From contig NZ_CAJYDW010000006.1 in the NCBI RefSeq assembly GCF_913774235.1, positions 62,001 to 126,000 of the forward strand: a stretch of DNA of 64,000 nt. Direction: 5' to 3'. Numbering within the stretch: position 1 is the stretch's first letter; every line of letters starts with the position of its first letter. The DNA comes from an uncultured Pseudomonas sp. (lineage in GTDB: Bacteria > Pseudomonadota > Gammaproteobacteria > Pseudomonadales > Pseudomonadaceae). The position numbers and the translations under genes are program-made. The notes beneath the pieces were generated by a model that was not told where the DNA came from, searched no databases, and saw only the letters and a program-made list of their open reading frames with translations. Positions 38,355-46,508 of the stretch are shown here, in pieces.

Positions 38355-38695
38355 CAAAGATCTTCTACTCCAGAGCGGGTGGGTGGATCGCGGCCTTGCT
38401 GAGGCCCGACGACGAAAACCCACGAGCAAAACCGCTACCCGCCTGCGACGAAGGGGTCGCGAGCGAGAGAGTTGCCGTAGGGAGGATTGGTATTGAATGT
38501 AGTAAAAATTCTACGCCGTTGCTTCGGGCAACCACAACCGCCACGGGTTCCCAACTGTCCGACGCTTGTCTAAGTCTTGACGCCAACTCCTTGTTCGGCA
38601 GAGCTTTTTCACGCGACGCTAGGCCTCCCCCGCTGCGACAAAACATCGCGAAACCTTTCTGCGGCGCCAGGCGCCAAGTAGGCGAGGCGTAGCGG
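38355..38695. other. SotB/CopM intergenic region
   Basis: Roughly 340 bases separate sotB from the CopM promoter. A short inverted repeat, GTAG-TAAAAATT-CTAC (38500-38515), may be a regulator site for sotB. Nothing else was recognised. Confidence 0.4.
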
Positions 38696-38726
38696 TTGAC
38701 CTTGCCCTAAGGGCAAGCTCTAGCCT
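38696..38726 (+). promoter_or_regulatory. CueR/MerR-type promoter for the CopM-like gene
   Basis: TTGACC (-35, 38696-38701) and TAGCCT (-10, 38721-38726) are 19 bases apart, the overlong spacer of MerR-family promoters. The spacer holds a perfect palindrome CTTGCCC-TAA-GGGCAAG (38701-38717), very close to known CueR operators. Strong evidence for copper/silver control. Confidence 0.8.
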
Positions 38727-38759
38727 CGGCATCGTCACCTTCTTCCAGGAGCTTCTCCC

Positions 38760-39095
38760 ATGCGTTTCGTCCTTCCCACCACCCTGCTCGCCCTCACCCT
38801 GCTGGCGAGTGGCGTCGTCAATGCCGCCGAGGACAACCACCAGGCCCACCAGGACATGCAGAAGAGCATGGAAGCCATGCACCAGGGCATGGAAGAAGGC
38901 CTCAAAGCCAAGGACCCGGATCTCGCCTTCGCCAAGGGCATGCTGGCCCACCACGAAGGCGCCGTCGACATGGCCCGCTACCAGCTCCAGCACGGGAAGG
39001 ACCCGGAGATGCGCACGCTGGCCGAGAACATCATCCAAGCCCAGCAGAAGGAAATCGATCAGCTCAACCGCTGGATCAAGGCCCACGGCAAGTGA
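38760..39095 (+). CDS. CopM-like DUF305 copper-binding protein
   Basis: 111 residues with a signal peptide (MRFVLPTTLLALTLLASGVVNA). The mature part is rich in His and Met: HQAHQDMQKSMEAMHQGMEE and GMLAHHEGAVDMARYQLQHG, the DUF305 / CopM family of periplasmic copper metallochaperones. The ATG follows CAGGAGC. The CueR-type promoter at 38696 agrees with this role. No copper ATPase or CueR gene is in the window, so it is a lone member of the regulon. Confidence 0.88.
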   Translation: MRFVLPTTLLALTLLASGVVNAAEDNHQAHQDMQKSMEAMHQGMEEGLKAKDPDLAFAKGMLAHHEGAVDMARYQLQHGKDPEMRTLAENIIQAQQKEIDQLNRWIKAHGK

Positions 39096-39111
39096 CAGCC
39101 CAGCGTGCGCA

Positions 39112-39170
39112 GGACTGGCACAGTGCAAGGCCAGTCCTGTCACGGCGATCGTCATCCTGCTGATCGACCA
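39112..39170. repeat. 59-bp direct repeat, left copy (pxp module boundary)
   Basis: Begins GGACTGGCACAGTGCAAGGC and matches 44697-44755 at 57 of 59 positions. It contains the inverted repeat GGACTGGC...GCCAGTCC. Its right end reads like the first codons of the VOC gene with ATG changed to CTG, then diverges. Confidence 0.9.
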
Positions 39171-39273
39171 TCTTGGTTGCTCCGCAAGATAAGGGTTGGC
39201 GAGCGGCAGCAGGACACCAAGGGGCGCCCTCGGGGGCACCACCCGGTGTCGTACCGCCGCGGCGTTTTACTGG

Positions 39274-40251
39274 CTAGGCAAGAAAGAAGCGATGTAGTTT
39301 TTCGAGTTGTTGGTTGTAGCGACGGCGCGCCGCCAGGGCCTCCTCCAGAGTGATGGCGACGAAGCGGGCCTTCTGGTTGGGTTGCATCTGGGCCATGCGG
39401 TTGAGATCCGGGCTGATCACCGTACCGATGGTGGCGTAGCCGCCGCCGGATACCGCATCGCGGTGCAGGATGATTGGCTCCAGCCCGCCGGGCACCTGGA
39501 TCGAGCCGATCGGATAACAGGCGTCGACGATGTTCGACGGATCGGAGCCGGCGCCGAACGGCTGCTCGCGCGGCTCGAACGCCAGAGGGGTGCCCCCCTT
39601 GAAGCGGTAGCCGGTGCGATCCGCCTCGGAACCGACGATCCAGGTGTCGGCGAAGAATTGCTCAGCGGCCTGCGCCGTCAGGCGATGGTGATAAAGGCCG
39701 GGCAGCACCCGCAGACTGACCTCACCGCCGACGTCGATCTGCAGCGAACGCGGCAACCCCAGGCCTTCGCGCCCGCGTCCGCTCGGTTCGCCCAGCGGCA
39801 ACTCGTCGCCGGCCTGGAGGCGCCGACCGTTGAACCCGCCGATGGCCCCCAGGCCGTAGGTCGAGCGGCTGTCCAGCACTGGCGGCACGGCAATGCCGCC
39901 GTCGATGGCGATATAGCCGCGGGCGCCCGCCTTGATGAAGTCGAAGCCCAGCACCTGCCCGGCACGCACCCGGAAGGCGGTGTCCAGCGGCATCTCGGCG
40001 CCCTCCAGGCGCGGGGTCATGGCCGCGCCGCAGATCGCCACCAGCGCGTCGCGCTGGAATTCGAACTGCGGGCCGAGCAGCGTGCATTCGAGCACCGCCG
40101 CGGTGGCCGGATTGCCCACGAGCAGGTTGGCGGCGTGCAACGCGTATTGGTCGAGCGCCCCGGACGGCGGGATGCCCAAGTGGTAGTAACCCTCGCGGCC
40201 GCCATCCTGCACCGAGGTCGCAAGTCCGGGCTTGAGCACCTTAAGCGACAT
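39274..40251 (-). CDS. pxpC: 5-oxoprolinase subunit C / carboxyltransferase domain (PxpC, KipA)
   Basis: 325 residues. LKVLKPGLATSVQDGGREGY, HLGIPPSGALDQYALHAANL and GYIAIDGGIAVPPVLDSRST are hallmark segments of the AHS2 domain (urea-carboxylase/KipA family). With PxpB it forms the ATP-dependent oxoproline hydrolase complex, or a biotin-dependent carboxyltransferase. The ATG at 40251 overlaps the last codons of pxpB, so both are translated together. It is the last gene of the module; the left 59-bp repeat lies just beyond its 3' end. Confidence 0.92.
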   Translation of the reverse strand: MSLKVLKPGLATSVQDGGREGYYHLGIPPSGALDQYALHAANLLVGNPATAAVLECTLLGPQFEFQRDALVAICGAAMTPRLEGAEMPLDTAFRVRAGQVLGFDFIKAGARGYIAIDGGIAVPPVLDSRSTYGLGAIGGFNGRRLQAGDELPLGEPSGRGREGLGLPRSLQIDVGGEVSLRVLPGLYHHRLTAQAAEQFFADTWIVGSEADRTGYRFKGGTPLAFEPREQPFGAGSDPSNIVDACYPIGSIQVPGGLEPIILHRDAVSGGGYATIGTVISPDLNRMAQMQPNQKARFVAITLEEALAARRRYNQQLEKLHRFFLA

Positions 40252-41119
40252 GAAGCACCTCCTGCAGGCGCTGCGTGCAGCCCTGGGGATCGTTGAGGAA
40301 AGCGTCGAGGTCGAACTCGACCGGACGGATACGCAACGCGAAACTACCCGCCTCCACGGCGGCGATCGCCTGGTCGTACTCGGCACGCTCAATGGGCTTG
40401 AACTGCACGATGTCGCCGGCGCGGAAGAACACCATCGACTCCTTCAGGTAGTCCAGGCGCTGCTGCGGGTCGTAGATCGGCGCCGGGGTGACGCCGAACA
40501 TCTGGTAGCCGCCAGCGCCCCGTACCGAGTAGATGCAACCGAAGCAGCCGCCGTGACCGAGGGTCAGTTTCGGCGTGTCGGTGCGCGGCCGCAGGTACTT
40601 GGGCACCTGCAACTGCCGCTCGCGCTCGACCATCTGGTACATGAACGGCAGGCCGGCGACGAAGCCGACCATGGAGACGAACCACGGCGTGCCGCTGTGC
40701 GCCTCGATGAACGCCTGGGTGTCCCGGTAGCCGTTGATCCGCGTCGCGTATTCCAGGTCGGTGGCGGCCGGGTCCTGATGGCGGTCACGGAAGCGCATCA
40801 GCGTCTCGTGGGTCCAGGGGTCGTTGTACAGCACCGGGATCTCGATGATCCGTGTCTGGATACGCCGCTCGGTGGTGGCCAGCGCTTCCAGGTCACGCAC
40901 CCGGTCGAGCAGCGCCTGCGGAGCGATCAGGTCGGGATTGAAACGTACCTGGAACGAGGCGTTGGCCAGGCAGACGTCCAGCACACCGGGAATCCGCTGC
41001 TGCTCGATCGCGCGGGTAACGGCCATGCCACGAAAGAACGCCGCCAACGACATGGACTCGGCGACCTCGGCGAACAGGTGCTCGTCGCCGCCGAAGCTGT
41101 AACGGATCTGCTCATGCAT
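40241..41119 (-). CDS. pxpB: 5-oxoprolinase subunit B / AHS1 domain (PxpB, KipI)
   Basis: 292 residues. YSFGGDEHLFAEVAES, EIPVLYNDPWTHE (longer than the usual PVCY segment), FIEAHSGTPWFVSMVGFVAG and GGCFGCIYSVRGAGGYQMFG identify AHS1. It is longer than E. coli PxpB (218 residues), with extra residues between the N-terminal half and the HSGTPWF region. GGAGG lies 6 bases before the ATG at 41119; the preceding accC ends 2 bases earlier. Works with PxpC. Confidence 0.9.
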   Translation of the reverse strand: MHEQIRYSFGGDEHLFAEVAESMSLAAFFRGMAVTRAIEQQRIPGVLDVCLANASFQVRFNPDLIAPQALLDRVRDLEALATTERRIQTRIIEIPVLYNDPWTHETLMRFRDRHQDPAATDLEYATRINGYRDTQAFIEAHSGTPWFVSMVGFVAGLPFMYQMVERERQLQVPKYLRPRTDTPKLTLGHGGCFGCIYSVRGAGGYQMFGVTPAPIYDPQQRLDYLKESMVFFRAGDIVQFKPIERAEYDQAIAAVEAGSFALRIRPVEFDLDAFLNDPQGCTQRLQEVLHVA

Positions 41120-41120
41120 C

Positions 41121-42485
41121 TCACACCTCCGCGGTGGCCGAACGCTCGGCCAGCCAGGTTTCCAAGGTACCGGTATCGAACTGCGCCGCCTGAATGCGTG
41201 CATCGGCCAGCAGCCAGCGGTGCAGCGACAGGGTGGTCGCCATGCCCGTCAGCTCGGTGTCCGCCAACGCCTGCCGGGCTCGGGCGAAGGCTTCCGCGCG
41301 ATCCCGGCCGTAGACGATGATCTTCGCCAGCAGCGAGTCGTAGTATGGCGGCACGCGATAGCCGGGATACAGGTGGCTGTCCACGCGCACGCCCTCGCCC
41401 TGCGGCCAACCCAGACTTTCCACAACGCCCGGACAGGGAAAGAAGTTGCGCGCCGGATCCTCGGCATTGATGCGCATCTCCAGTGCCGCGCCCTGTAAAC
41501 GGATGGCATCCTGGCGCAGCGTCAGGGGCTCGCCACCGGCGATGCGCAGCATGGCCTGCACCAAATCGATGCCGGTGATCATCTCGCTGACGGGGTGCTC
41601 GACCTGAATGCGCGTATTCATCTCGATGAAGAAGAATTCGCCGCTGTGCTCATCGAACAGGTATTCCAGGGTGCCGGCACCGCGATACCCCAGGCCCTGC
41701 GCCAGGCGTACCGCACTCGCGCAGAGGGCTTCGCGCTGGCCTTCATTCAGCACGGCCGAGGGTGCTTCCTCGAAGACCTTCTGCCGGCGACGCTGCAGCG
41801 AACACTCGCGTTCGAACAGGTGCACGACACGCTCGCCATCACCGAGAATCTGTACTTCGATGTGTCGCGCCCGGTGGATGAAGCGCTCCAGATACACCGC
41901 ACCGGAGCCGAACGCCGCCTGCGCCTCGCGCTGAGCAACCGGAAATTCGCGGAGCAGTTCATCGGCATCCTGGGCGATGCGGATGCCACGCCCGCCACCA
42001 CCGGCGGAAGCCTTGATCAACAACGGATAGCCGACCTCCTGCGCACAGCGCAATGCCGACTCGAGGTCCTCCAGCTCACCCGGCGAGCCCGGCACCACCG
42101 GCACACCGGCCTCCATTGCGGTACGCCGCGCCTCGGCCTTGTCGCCCATGCGGCGGATGGTCTGCGCATCCGGGCCGACGAAGATCAGTCCGGCATCGAC
42201 CACCGTCTGAGCGAAGGCGGCGTTCTCGGAGAGGAAGCCATAGCCGGGGTGGATCGAGTCCGCCCCGGTATCCCGCGCCGCCTGTAGCAAGGCCTCGGCA
42301 TTGAGGTAGCTGCGGTCGGCCCGGGCCGGACCGATGATCCTTACTTCGTCGGCCTGGCGCGCCGCCAGTGAATCGGCATCCGCTTCGCTGCAGGCCGCTA
42401 CGGTAGGAATCCCCAGGGCTCGCGCCGCGCGGACGATACGCACGGCGATCTCGCCACGATTGGCGATCAGCAGTTTCTTCAGCAT
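41121..42485 (-). CDS. Biotin carboxylase (AccC-like), pxp-linked
   Basis: 454 residues. Complete ATP-grasp biotin carboxylase: KLLIANRGEIAVRIVRAARA, the HPGYGFLSENAAFA segment, the Gly-rich ATP loop KASAGGGGRGIR, and EMNTRIQVEHPVSEMITGID with the catalytic Glu/Asn/Arg. It carboxylates the biotin of the BCCP next door. This is likely a second copy dedicated to the module, not the housekeeping accC, which pseudomonads keep beside accB. It is 10 bases downstream of the BCCP gene. Confidence 0.93.
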   Translation of the reverse strand: MLKKLLIANRGEIAVRIVRAARALGIPTVAACSEADADSLAARQADEVRIIGPARADRSYLNAEALLQAARDTGADSIHPGYGFLSENAAFAQTVVDAGLIFVGPDAQTIRRMGDKAEARRTAMEAGVPVVPGSPGELEDLESALRCAQEVGYPLLIKASAGGGGRGIRIAQDADELLREFPVAQREAQAAFGSGAVYLERFIHRARHIEVQILGDGERVVHLFERECSLQRRRQKVFEEAPSAVLNEGQREALCASAVRLAQGLGYRGAGTLEYLFDEHSGEFFFIEMNTRIQVEHPVSEMITGIDLVQAMLRIAGGEPLTLRQDAIRLQGAALEMRINAEDPARNFFPCPGVVESLGWPQGEGVRVDSHLYPGYRVPPYYDSLLAKIIVYGRDRAEAFARARQALADTELTGMATTLSLHRWLLADARIQAAQFDTGTLETWLAERSATAEV

Positions 42486-42495
42486 GTTCCGGCCC

Positions 42496-42744
42496 TCACG
42501 CGTCGACGCTGATGGTCGCTAGGGCCTGTCCCGGCTCGACCGGATCGCCGTCTTCCACCAAGAAGGCCTGCAGGGTACCGGCACGCTCGGCGAGCACTTC
42601 GGAGAACTGCTTCATCACCTCGATCAGCCCGATCACACTGCCAGGCTCGACCCCCTGGCCCACCTCCACATAGACCGGGGCATCCGGCGTCGGCTTGCGG
42701 TAGAAGGTGCCCGGCAAGGGCGACTGCACATTATGTTCGGCCAT
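42496..42744 (-). CDS. Biotin carboxyl carrier protein, single domain
   Basis: 82 residues consisting of only a biotinyl-lipoyl domain: QSPLPGTFYRKPTPDAPVY, GVEPGSVIGLIEVMKQFSEV and QAFLVEDGDPVEPGQALATI. The biotinylated Lys is Lys45 in EVMKQF; the usual EAMKM is changed to EVMKQ. Typical housekeeping AccB has about 150 residues with a long Pro/Ala linker, so this is a minimal carrier specific to the module. It lies between pxpA and the biotin carboxylase gene. Confidence 0.9.
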   Translation of the reverse strand: MAEHNVQSPLPGTFYRKPTPDAPVYVEVGQGVEPGSVIGLIEVMKQFSEVLAERAGTLQAFLVEDGDPVEPGQALATISVDA

Positions 42745-42813
42745 GGCTGTTCCTCATTATTCGAATGTGTGGAGGGCAGATTCAACAAGGGGTCCCGTCG
42801 TGCGGGGGGGCGC

Positions 42814-43575
42814 TCAGCGCGGCGCCTTGATGGTGATGCCAGCGTCCTGCAGGGCCGCTCGGGTAGCCTGGACCAGCGCCAGCGCGCCGGGGGTGTCGCT
42901 GTGGATACAGATCGAATCGAAGGCGATTTCGACATCGGCACCCTCGACCGTGTGCACGCATCCCTCCTGGCAGGCCCGCAGCACCTTGGCGGCAACCTCC
43001 TGCGGATCGAGCGCCTTGACTCGGCGGATGAAGACGATGGAGCCGCTGTTGTCGTAATCGCGATCGGCGTAGAACTCGCGCACCGTCGGCTGACCCAACG
43101 CCTGGGCGACGCGCCAGATGGCCGAGCCAGGCATGCAGAACAGCAGGAGCTGCGGATCGACCCGCTGCAGTGTCTCGACGAATTCGTGGGCGGCCCGCTC
43201 GTCTCGCGCCAGGTGCATGTACAAGGCGCCGTGAGGCTTGATGTGCTGCAGCGCCGCGCCATGCAGGCGAGCGAATTCACGCAGGGCGCCGAGCTGGTAG
43301 AGCATGTCGTTGATCAGCTCGGTGATGGGCGCGTCGATGTAGCGGCGGCCGAAGCCGACCAGGTCACGGAAGCCGGGGTGGGCACCGATGCCTACGCCGA
43401 GTTCGAGGGCCCGCTCGACGGTACGACGCATGATGTTCGGATCACCGGCGTGGAAACCGGTGGCGATGTTGGCACTGCTGATCAGCGGCATGATCGCCTC
43501 ATCCACGCCATCGCCGGCGGTCCAGGGGCCGAAACCTTCACCCATGTCGGAATTGAGATCGACTGTTTTCATCAC
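42814..43575 (-). CDS. pxpA: 5-oxoprolinase subunit A (PxpA, LamB/YcsF)
   Basis: 253 residues. [20 protein letters not shown] at the start, [20 protein letters not shown] and [20 protein letters not shown] are the LamB/YcsF signature. In E. coli, PxpA with PxpB and PxpC cleaves 5-oxoproline (pyroglutamate) to glutamate using ATP. It is the first gene of the five-gene unit on this strand and is divergent from the LysR gene at 43702. Confidence 0.92.
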   Translation of the reverse strand: MMKTVDLNSDMGEGFGPWTAGDGVDEAIMPLISSANIATGFHAGDPNIMRRTVERALELGVGIGAHPGFRDLVGFGRRYIDAPITELINDMLYQLGALREFARLHGAALQHIKPHGALYMHLARDERAAHEFVETLQRVDPQLLLFCMPGSAIWRVAQALGQPTVREFYADRDYDNSGSIVFIRRVKALDPQEVAAKVLRACQEGCVHTVEGADVEIAFDSICIHSDTPGALALVQATRAALQDAGITIKAPR

Positions 43576-43630
43576 CGCGTGGCCTCTTTCTTCGAAGGTG
43601 CAAGGTCAGTGCAGTGACGTTAAGTCGCAG

Positions 43631-43691
43631 GGGTAGTATTGGGTAGATTTATTATCCGATAGAGTAGTTTCTGAAAAATCGATACCTACCC
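43631..43691. promoter_or_regulatory. Candidate LysR operator before pxpA
   Basis: GGGTAG occurs at 43631 and 43641 and its complement CTACCC at 43686, in the 126-base gap between pxpA and the divergent LysR gene. The TATCCGATA palindrome is also here. Half-site spacing is not diagnostic, so the call is weak. Confidence 0.3.
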
Positions 43692-43701
43692 GAGCAGTCC
43701 C

Positions 43702-44619
43702 ATGGCCTTCACCCTGCGTCAGGTGCGTTACTTCGTCGCCACCGCCGAGCTCGGACAGATTTCCCAAGCGGCGGCGAATCTGCACATCTCGCAATCGGCG
43801 ATCACCAGCGCGATCCAGGATCTGGAGCAACTGCTCGGCGCCGCCTTGTTCACACGCACGGCTCAGGGCATGACGCTGACCGATAACGGCCGGCACTTCC
43901 TCAACCACGCCTATTCGATCCTGCGCAGCGTCGACGACGCGCTGAACAGTCCATTGCCAGACACCCAGTTCAACGGCAGCTTGAACGTGGCCGCCAGTTA
44001 CACCGTGATGGGCTATTTCCTGCCGCACCACCTGCAACGCCTGGCGCAGTGGTATCCGGACCTGCACATGCACCTACACGAACGGGAACGGGTGGATATC
44101 GAGAAGGGGCTGCTCGACGGCCGCTACGACATGGCCGTAGTGCTTACCGGCAACCTGACCGAGCCGCAGATCGCCGCGGAAACCCTTTTCAGCTCGACGC
44201 GCCGGCTCTGGCTGCCAGCGCGTCATCCGCTGGTTGAGCAACCCGCGGTGGGCCTGGCCGATGTCGCCGCTCAGCCGTACATCATGCTCACGGTCGACGA
44301 AGCCGGTGAGTCCTCGATGCGTTACTGGCGGGCCAGCAGACAGGAGCCCCAGGTGATCCTGCGCACCAGCTCAGTGGAAGCCGTCCGCAGCATGGTCGCC
44401 AATGGCTCTGGCGTCGCCATCCTGTCCGACCTGGTCTACCGGCCCTGGTCGCTGGAAGGTAAACGCATCGAGACGCTGAGCCTGCTCGACCCGGTCCCCT
44501 CGATGAGCGTGGGCCTGGCCTGGCACCGGGAGCGTGAGCTGACGCCCGCGATGCAGGCCTTCCGCGAATATTTCCGCCAGTCCTTCCTGACCCCGCAACT
44601 GACCAGCACGAGACGCTAG
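43702..44619 (+). CDS. LysR regulator divergent from the pxp module
   Basis: 305 residues. HTH part: FTLRQVRYFVATAELGQISQ and ANLHISQSAITSAIQDLEQL; effector domain with GSLNVAASYTVMGYFLPHHL and ANGSGVAILSDLVYRPWSLE. The layout resembles CbbR/CynR-type LysR proteins. It is divergent from pxpA and lies within the pair of 59-bp repeats, so it travels with the module and is its probable regulator. Confidence 0.92.
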   Translation: MAFTLRQVRYFVATAELGQISQAAANLHISQSAITSAIQDLEQLLGAALFTRTAQGMTLTDNGRHFLNHAYSILRSVDDALNSPLPDTQFNGSLNVAASYTVMGYFLPHHLQRLAQWYPDLHMHLHERERVDIEKGLLDGRYDMAVVLTGNLTEPQIAAETLFSSTRRLWLPARHPLVEQPAVGLADVAAQPYIMLTVDEAGESSMRYWRASRQEPQVILRTSSVEAVRSMVANGSGVAILSDLVYRPWSLEGKRIETLSLLDPVPSMSVGLAWHRERELTPAMQAFREYFRQSFLTPQLTSTRR

Positions 44620-44696
44620 GGAAGGTCGAAGACGTCCAGCCGGGCCAAGGCCGACAGCCAAGCCGGCTCCAGGCAAGCGATGGCCGAACACGCGCG

Positions 44697-44755
44697 GGAC
44701 TGGCACAGTGCAAGGCCAGTCCTGTCACGGAGATCGTCATCATGCTGATCGACCA
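44697..44755. repeat. 59-bp direct repeat, right copy (VOC gene start)
   Basis: The same sequence as 39112-39170, with two mismatches. Here the block includes the ribosome-site region and first codons of the VOC gene (ATG at 44742). Together the two copies bracket 5.5 kb holding the whole pxp module and its regulator. Confidence 0.9.
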
Positions 44756-45125
44756 CCTGGATCACCTGGTCCTGACCACCGTGGACCTCGCCGCCTGCGA
44801 GGATTTCTACACCCGGGTGCTGGGCATGCGCCTGGAGGTGTTCGGCCAAGGACGCAAGGCGCTGAGGTATGGCAACCAGAAGATCAACCTGCACGAGCGC
44901 GGCCGGGAATTCGAACCCAAGGCGCACCTGCCGGTGCCGGGCGCGCTGGATCTCTGCTTCATCGCCTCCCAGCCGCTCGACGCGGTCATCGCCCATTTGC
45001 AGCGCGAAGGCTGGCCGATCGTGGAAGGCCCGGTGGACCGTACCGGTGCCACGGGGCCGATCCGTTCGGTCTATGTGCGCGATCCGGATCTCAATCTGAT
45101 CGAGATAGCCGAGTACCAGGCCTGA
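44742..45125 (+). CDS. VOC family (glyoxalase-like) protein
   Basis: 127 residues. LIDHLDHLVLTTVDLAACED, FYTRVLGMRLEVFGQGRKAL and VYVRDPDLNLIEIAEYQ identify the vicinal-oxygen-chelate fold, similar to YwbC-like virulence-associated proteins. Metal ligands likely include His and Glu (DHL at the start, IEIAEY at the end). The right copy of the 59-bp repeat covers its start and leader. Reaction unknown. Confidence 0.88.
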   Translation: MLIDHLDHLVLTTVDLAACEDFYTRVLGMRLEVFGQGRKALRYGNQKINLHERGREFEPKAHLPVPGALDLCFIASQPLDAVIAHLQREGWPIVEGPVDRTGATGPIRSVYVRDPDLNLIEIAEYQA

Positions 45126-45127
45126 AC

Positions 45128-45976
45128 CTAGCGCGGCCGACCGAACACCTGGGTCCAGTAGAGACTATGGGTGCTGCGCGGATTGAGCGCGTAGGCCGCG
45201 CCCATCTCGGTGAATTCCGGGTTCATCAGGTTGGCACAGTGACCGGGGCTGGCCAGCCAGCCCTGCATGGCCTGGGCTACCGAGCCGGCGCCCGCGGCGA
45301 TGTTTTCGCCGATGCGGGTCCAGCCGTAGCCTTGCTTGGCTACGCGCTCGGCCACGGTGGCGCCACCCGGCGCGGTATGGGAAAAGTAGTCGCGGCTGGC
45401 CATGTCCTGGCTGTGCGCCAGGGCAGCATTGGCCAGCGCCGGATTCCAACGCAGCGGTGCAGTCGCGGCAAAGCGGCGGGTACCGCAGGTGCGCCCCTGG
45501 GCCCGGACGCGATTGACCTCGGCCAGCACGGCCTTACCGGCGGCCTGCCAGTCGCCCAGGCCGGCACTCACCACCGGCCGCGCCAACACCAGTTGCCAAC
45601 GCGGTCCCTGCTGGCTCACGCCGATCTGGGCATAGTCGGCGCTGGTCAGCGGCCGGCAATACTGCTGGCGCAAACCGGCCATGGCCGCCTGGGCGGTGGG
45701 CGCACCGGCCAGCATGATCACCTGCACCGCCGCGGCCTGATAACCCGCGGCGCGCAGGTCGCTCTGCAGGCGGTCGCGACCGGTCAGGCGGACGGCTGCC
45801 AGGCGGTTGTCCGCGGCCAAGGGTGCAGCGGCGCGAGCGCCAGCACAGCCCTGGGGCGCGGCGCGATAGGCATTGATGAGACCGACCAGCCGCGCCTCCT
45901 CCGGTGTGGCCGCCAGGACGGTATTGGCCAGCAGGCCAGTGGTGAGCGATAGGGAAATAACGAGCAAACGAGACAT
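45128..45976 (-). CDS. Secreted CAP-domain protein
   Basis: 282 residues with a signal peptide (MSRLLVISLSLTTGLLANTV LA). The C-terminal half is a CAP (SCP/PR1) domain: NAALAHSQDMASRDYFSHTA, PGGATVAERVAKQGYGWTRI, GENIAAGAG and GHCANLMNPEFTEMGAAYAL, keeping the His/Glu tetrad positions. The N-terminal half after the signal has Cys pairs (GCAG, QQYCRP). Bacterial CAP proteins are mostly of unknown function, some with lipid-binding or protease-like roles. ATG at 45976 is preferred over an upstream TTG. Confidence 0.87.
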   Translation of the reverse strand: MSRLLVISLSLTTGLLANTVLAATPEEARLVGLINAYRAAPQGCAGARAAAPLAADNRLAAVRLTGRDRLQSDLRAAGYQAAAVQVIMLAGAPTAQAAMAGLRQQYCRPLTSADYAQIGVSQQGPRWQLVLARPVVSAGLGDWQAAGKAVLAEVNRVRAQGRTCGTRRFAATAPLRWNPALANAALAHSQDMASRDYFSHTAPGGATVAERVAKQGYGWTRIGENIAAGAGSVAQAMQGWLASPGHCANLMNPEFTEMGAAYALNPRSTHSLYWTQVFGRPR

Positions 45977-46127
45977 GCACGAGCCGATCAAGGAACAGGG
46001 AAGCGCTGTGTACCCGGCCTGATCCCGAGGCGCAAGCCCGACGTCTCGCCAACCGAGGAACGGATGGCAGTTTGCTTGCAGAGGTGATTGGGTTAGGCTC
46101 GCCGGTCAATTCAATAGGAGTCATCCC

Positions 46128-46409
46128 ATGGCCAAAGCCTCTGCCCGCCACATCCTGGTTTCCAGCGAAGCCAAGTGCAACGAACTCAAAGCCGCCATCG
46201 AAGGGGGCGCCGACTTCGCCCAGGTGGCCAAGGACAACTCCAGCTGCCCCTCCAGCCGCCAGGGCGGTGACCTGGGTACCTTCCGCCCGGGCCAGATGGT
46301 CAAGGAATTCGACACCGTGGTATTCAGCGCCCCGCTGCATCAGGTGCAGGGTCCGGTGAAGACCCAGTTCGGTTACCACCTGGTGGAAGTCACCAGCCGC
46401 GAGGATTGA
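46128..46409 (+). CDS. ppiC: Peptidyl-prolyl cis-trans isomerase, parvulin type (PpiC)
   Basis: 93 residues, the size of E. coli PpiC, which is a cytoplasmic single-domain parvulin with no signal peptide. ASARHILVSSEAKCNELKAA, GADFAQVAKDNSSCPSSRQG, GDLGTFRPGQMVKEFDTVVF and VQGPVKTQFGYHLVEV are the complete catalytic domain. ATAGGAG precedes the ATG. A strong terminator follows. Confidence 0.95.
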   Translation: MAKASARHILVSSEAKCNELKAAIEGGADFAQVAKDNSSCPSSRQGGDLGTFRPGQMVKEFDTVVFSAPLHQVQGPVKTQFGYHLVEVTSRED

Positions 46410-46416
46410 TCCCGCG

Positions 46417-46450
46417 GACGCTCCCGCGCCGTGCGGGAGCGTCGTTTCTC
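46417..46450 (+). terminator. Rho-independent terminator of ppiC
   Basis: GACGCTCCCGC pairs with GCGGGAGCGTC over GCCGT, followed by GTTTCTC. It starts 8 bases after the ppiC stop. Confidence 0.8.
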
Positions 46451-46508
46451 CCTCCGCCCGCGTTCCCGGCTATCCTGCAGACTCCCCTGCCCTCGTGAGG
46501 ATAGCGCC

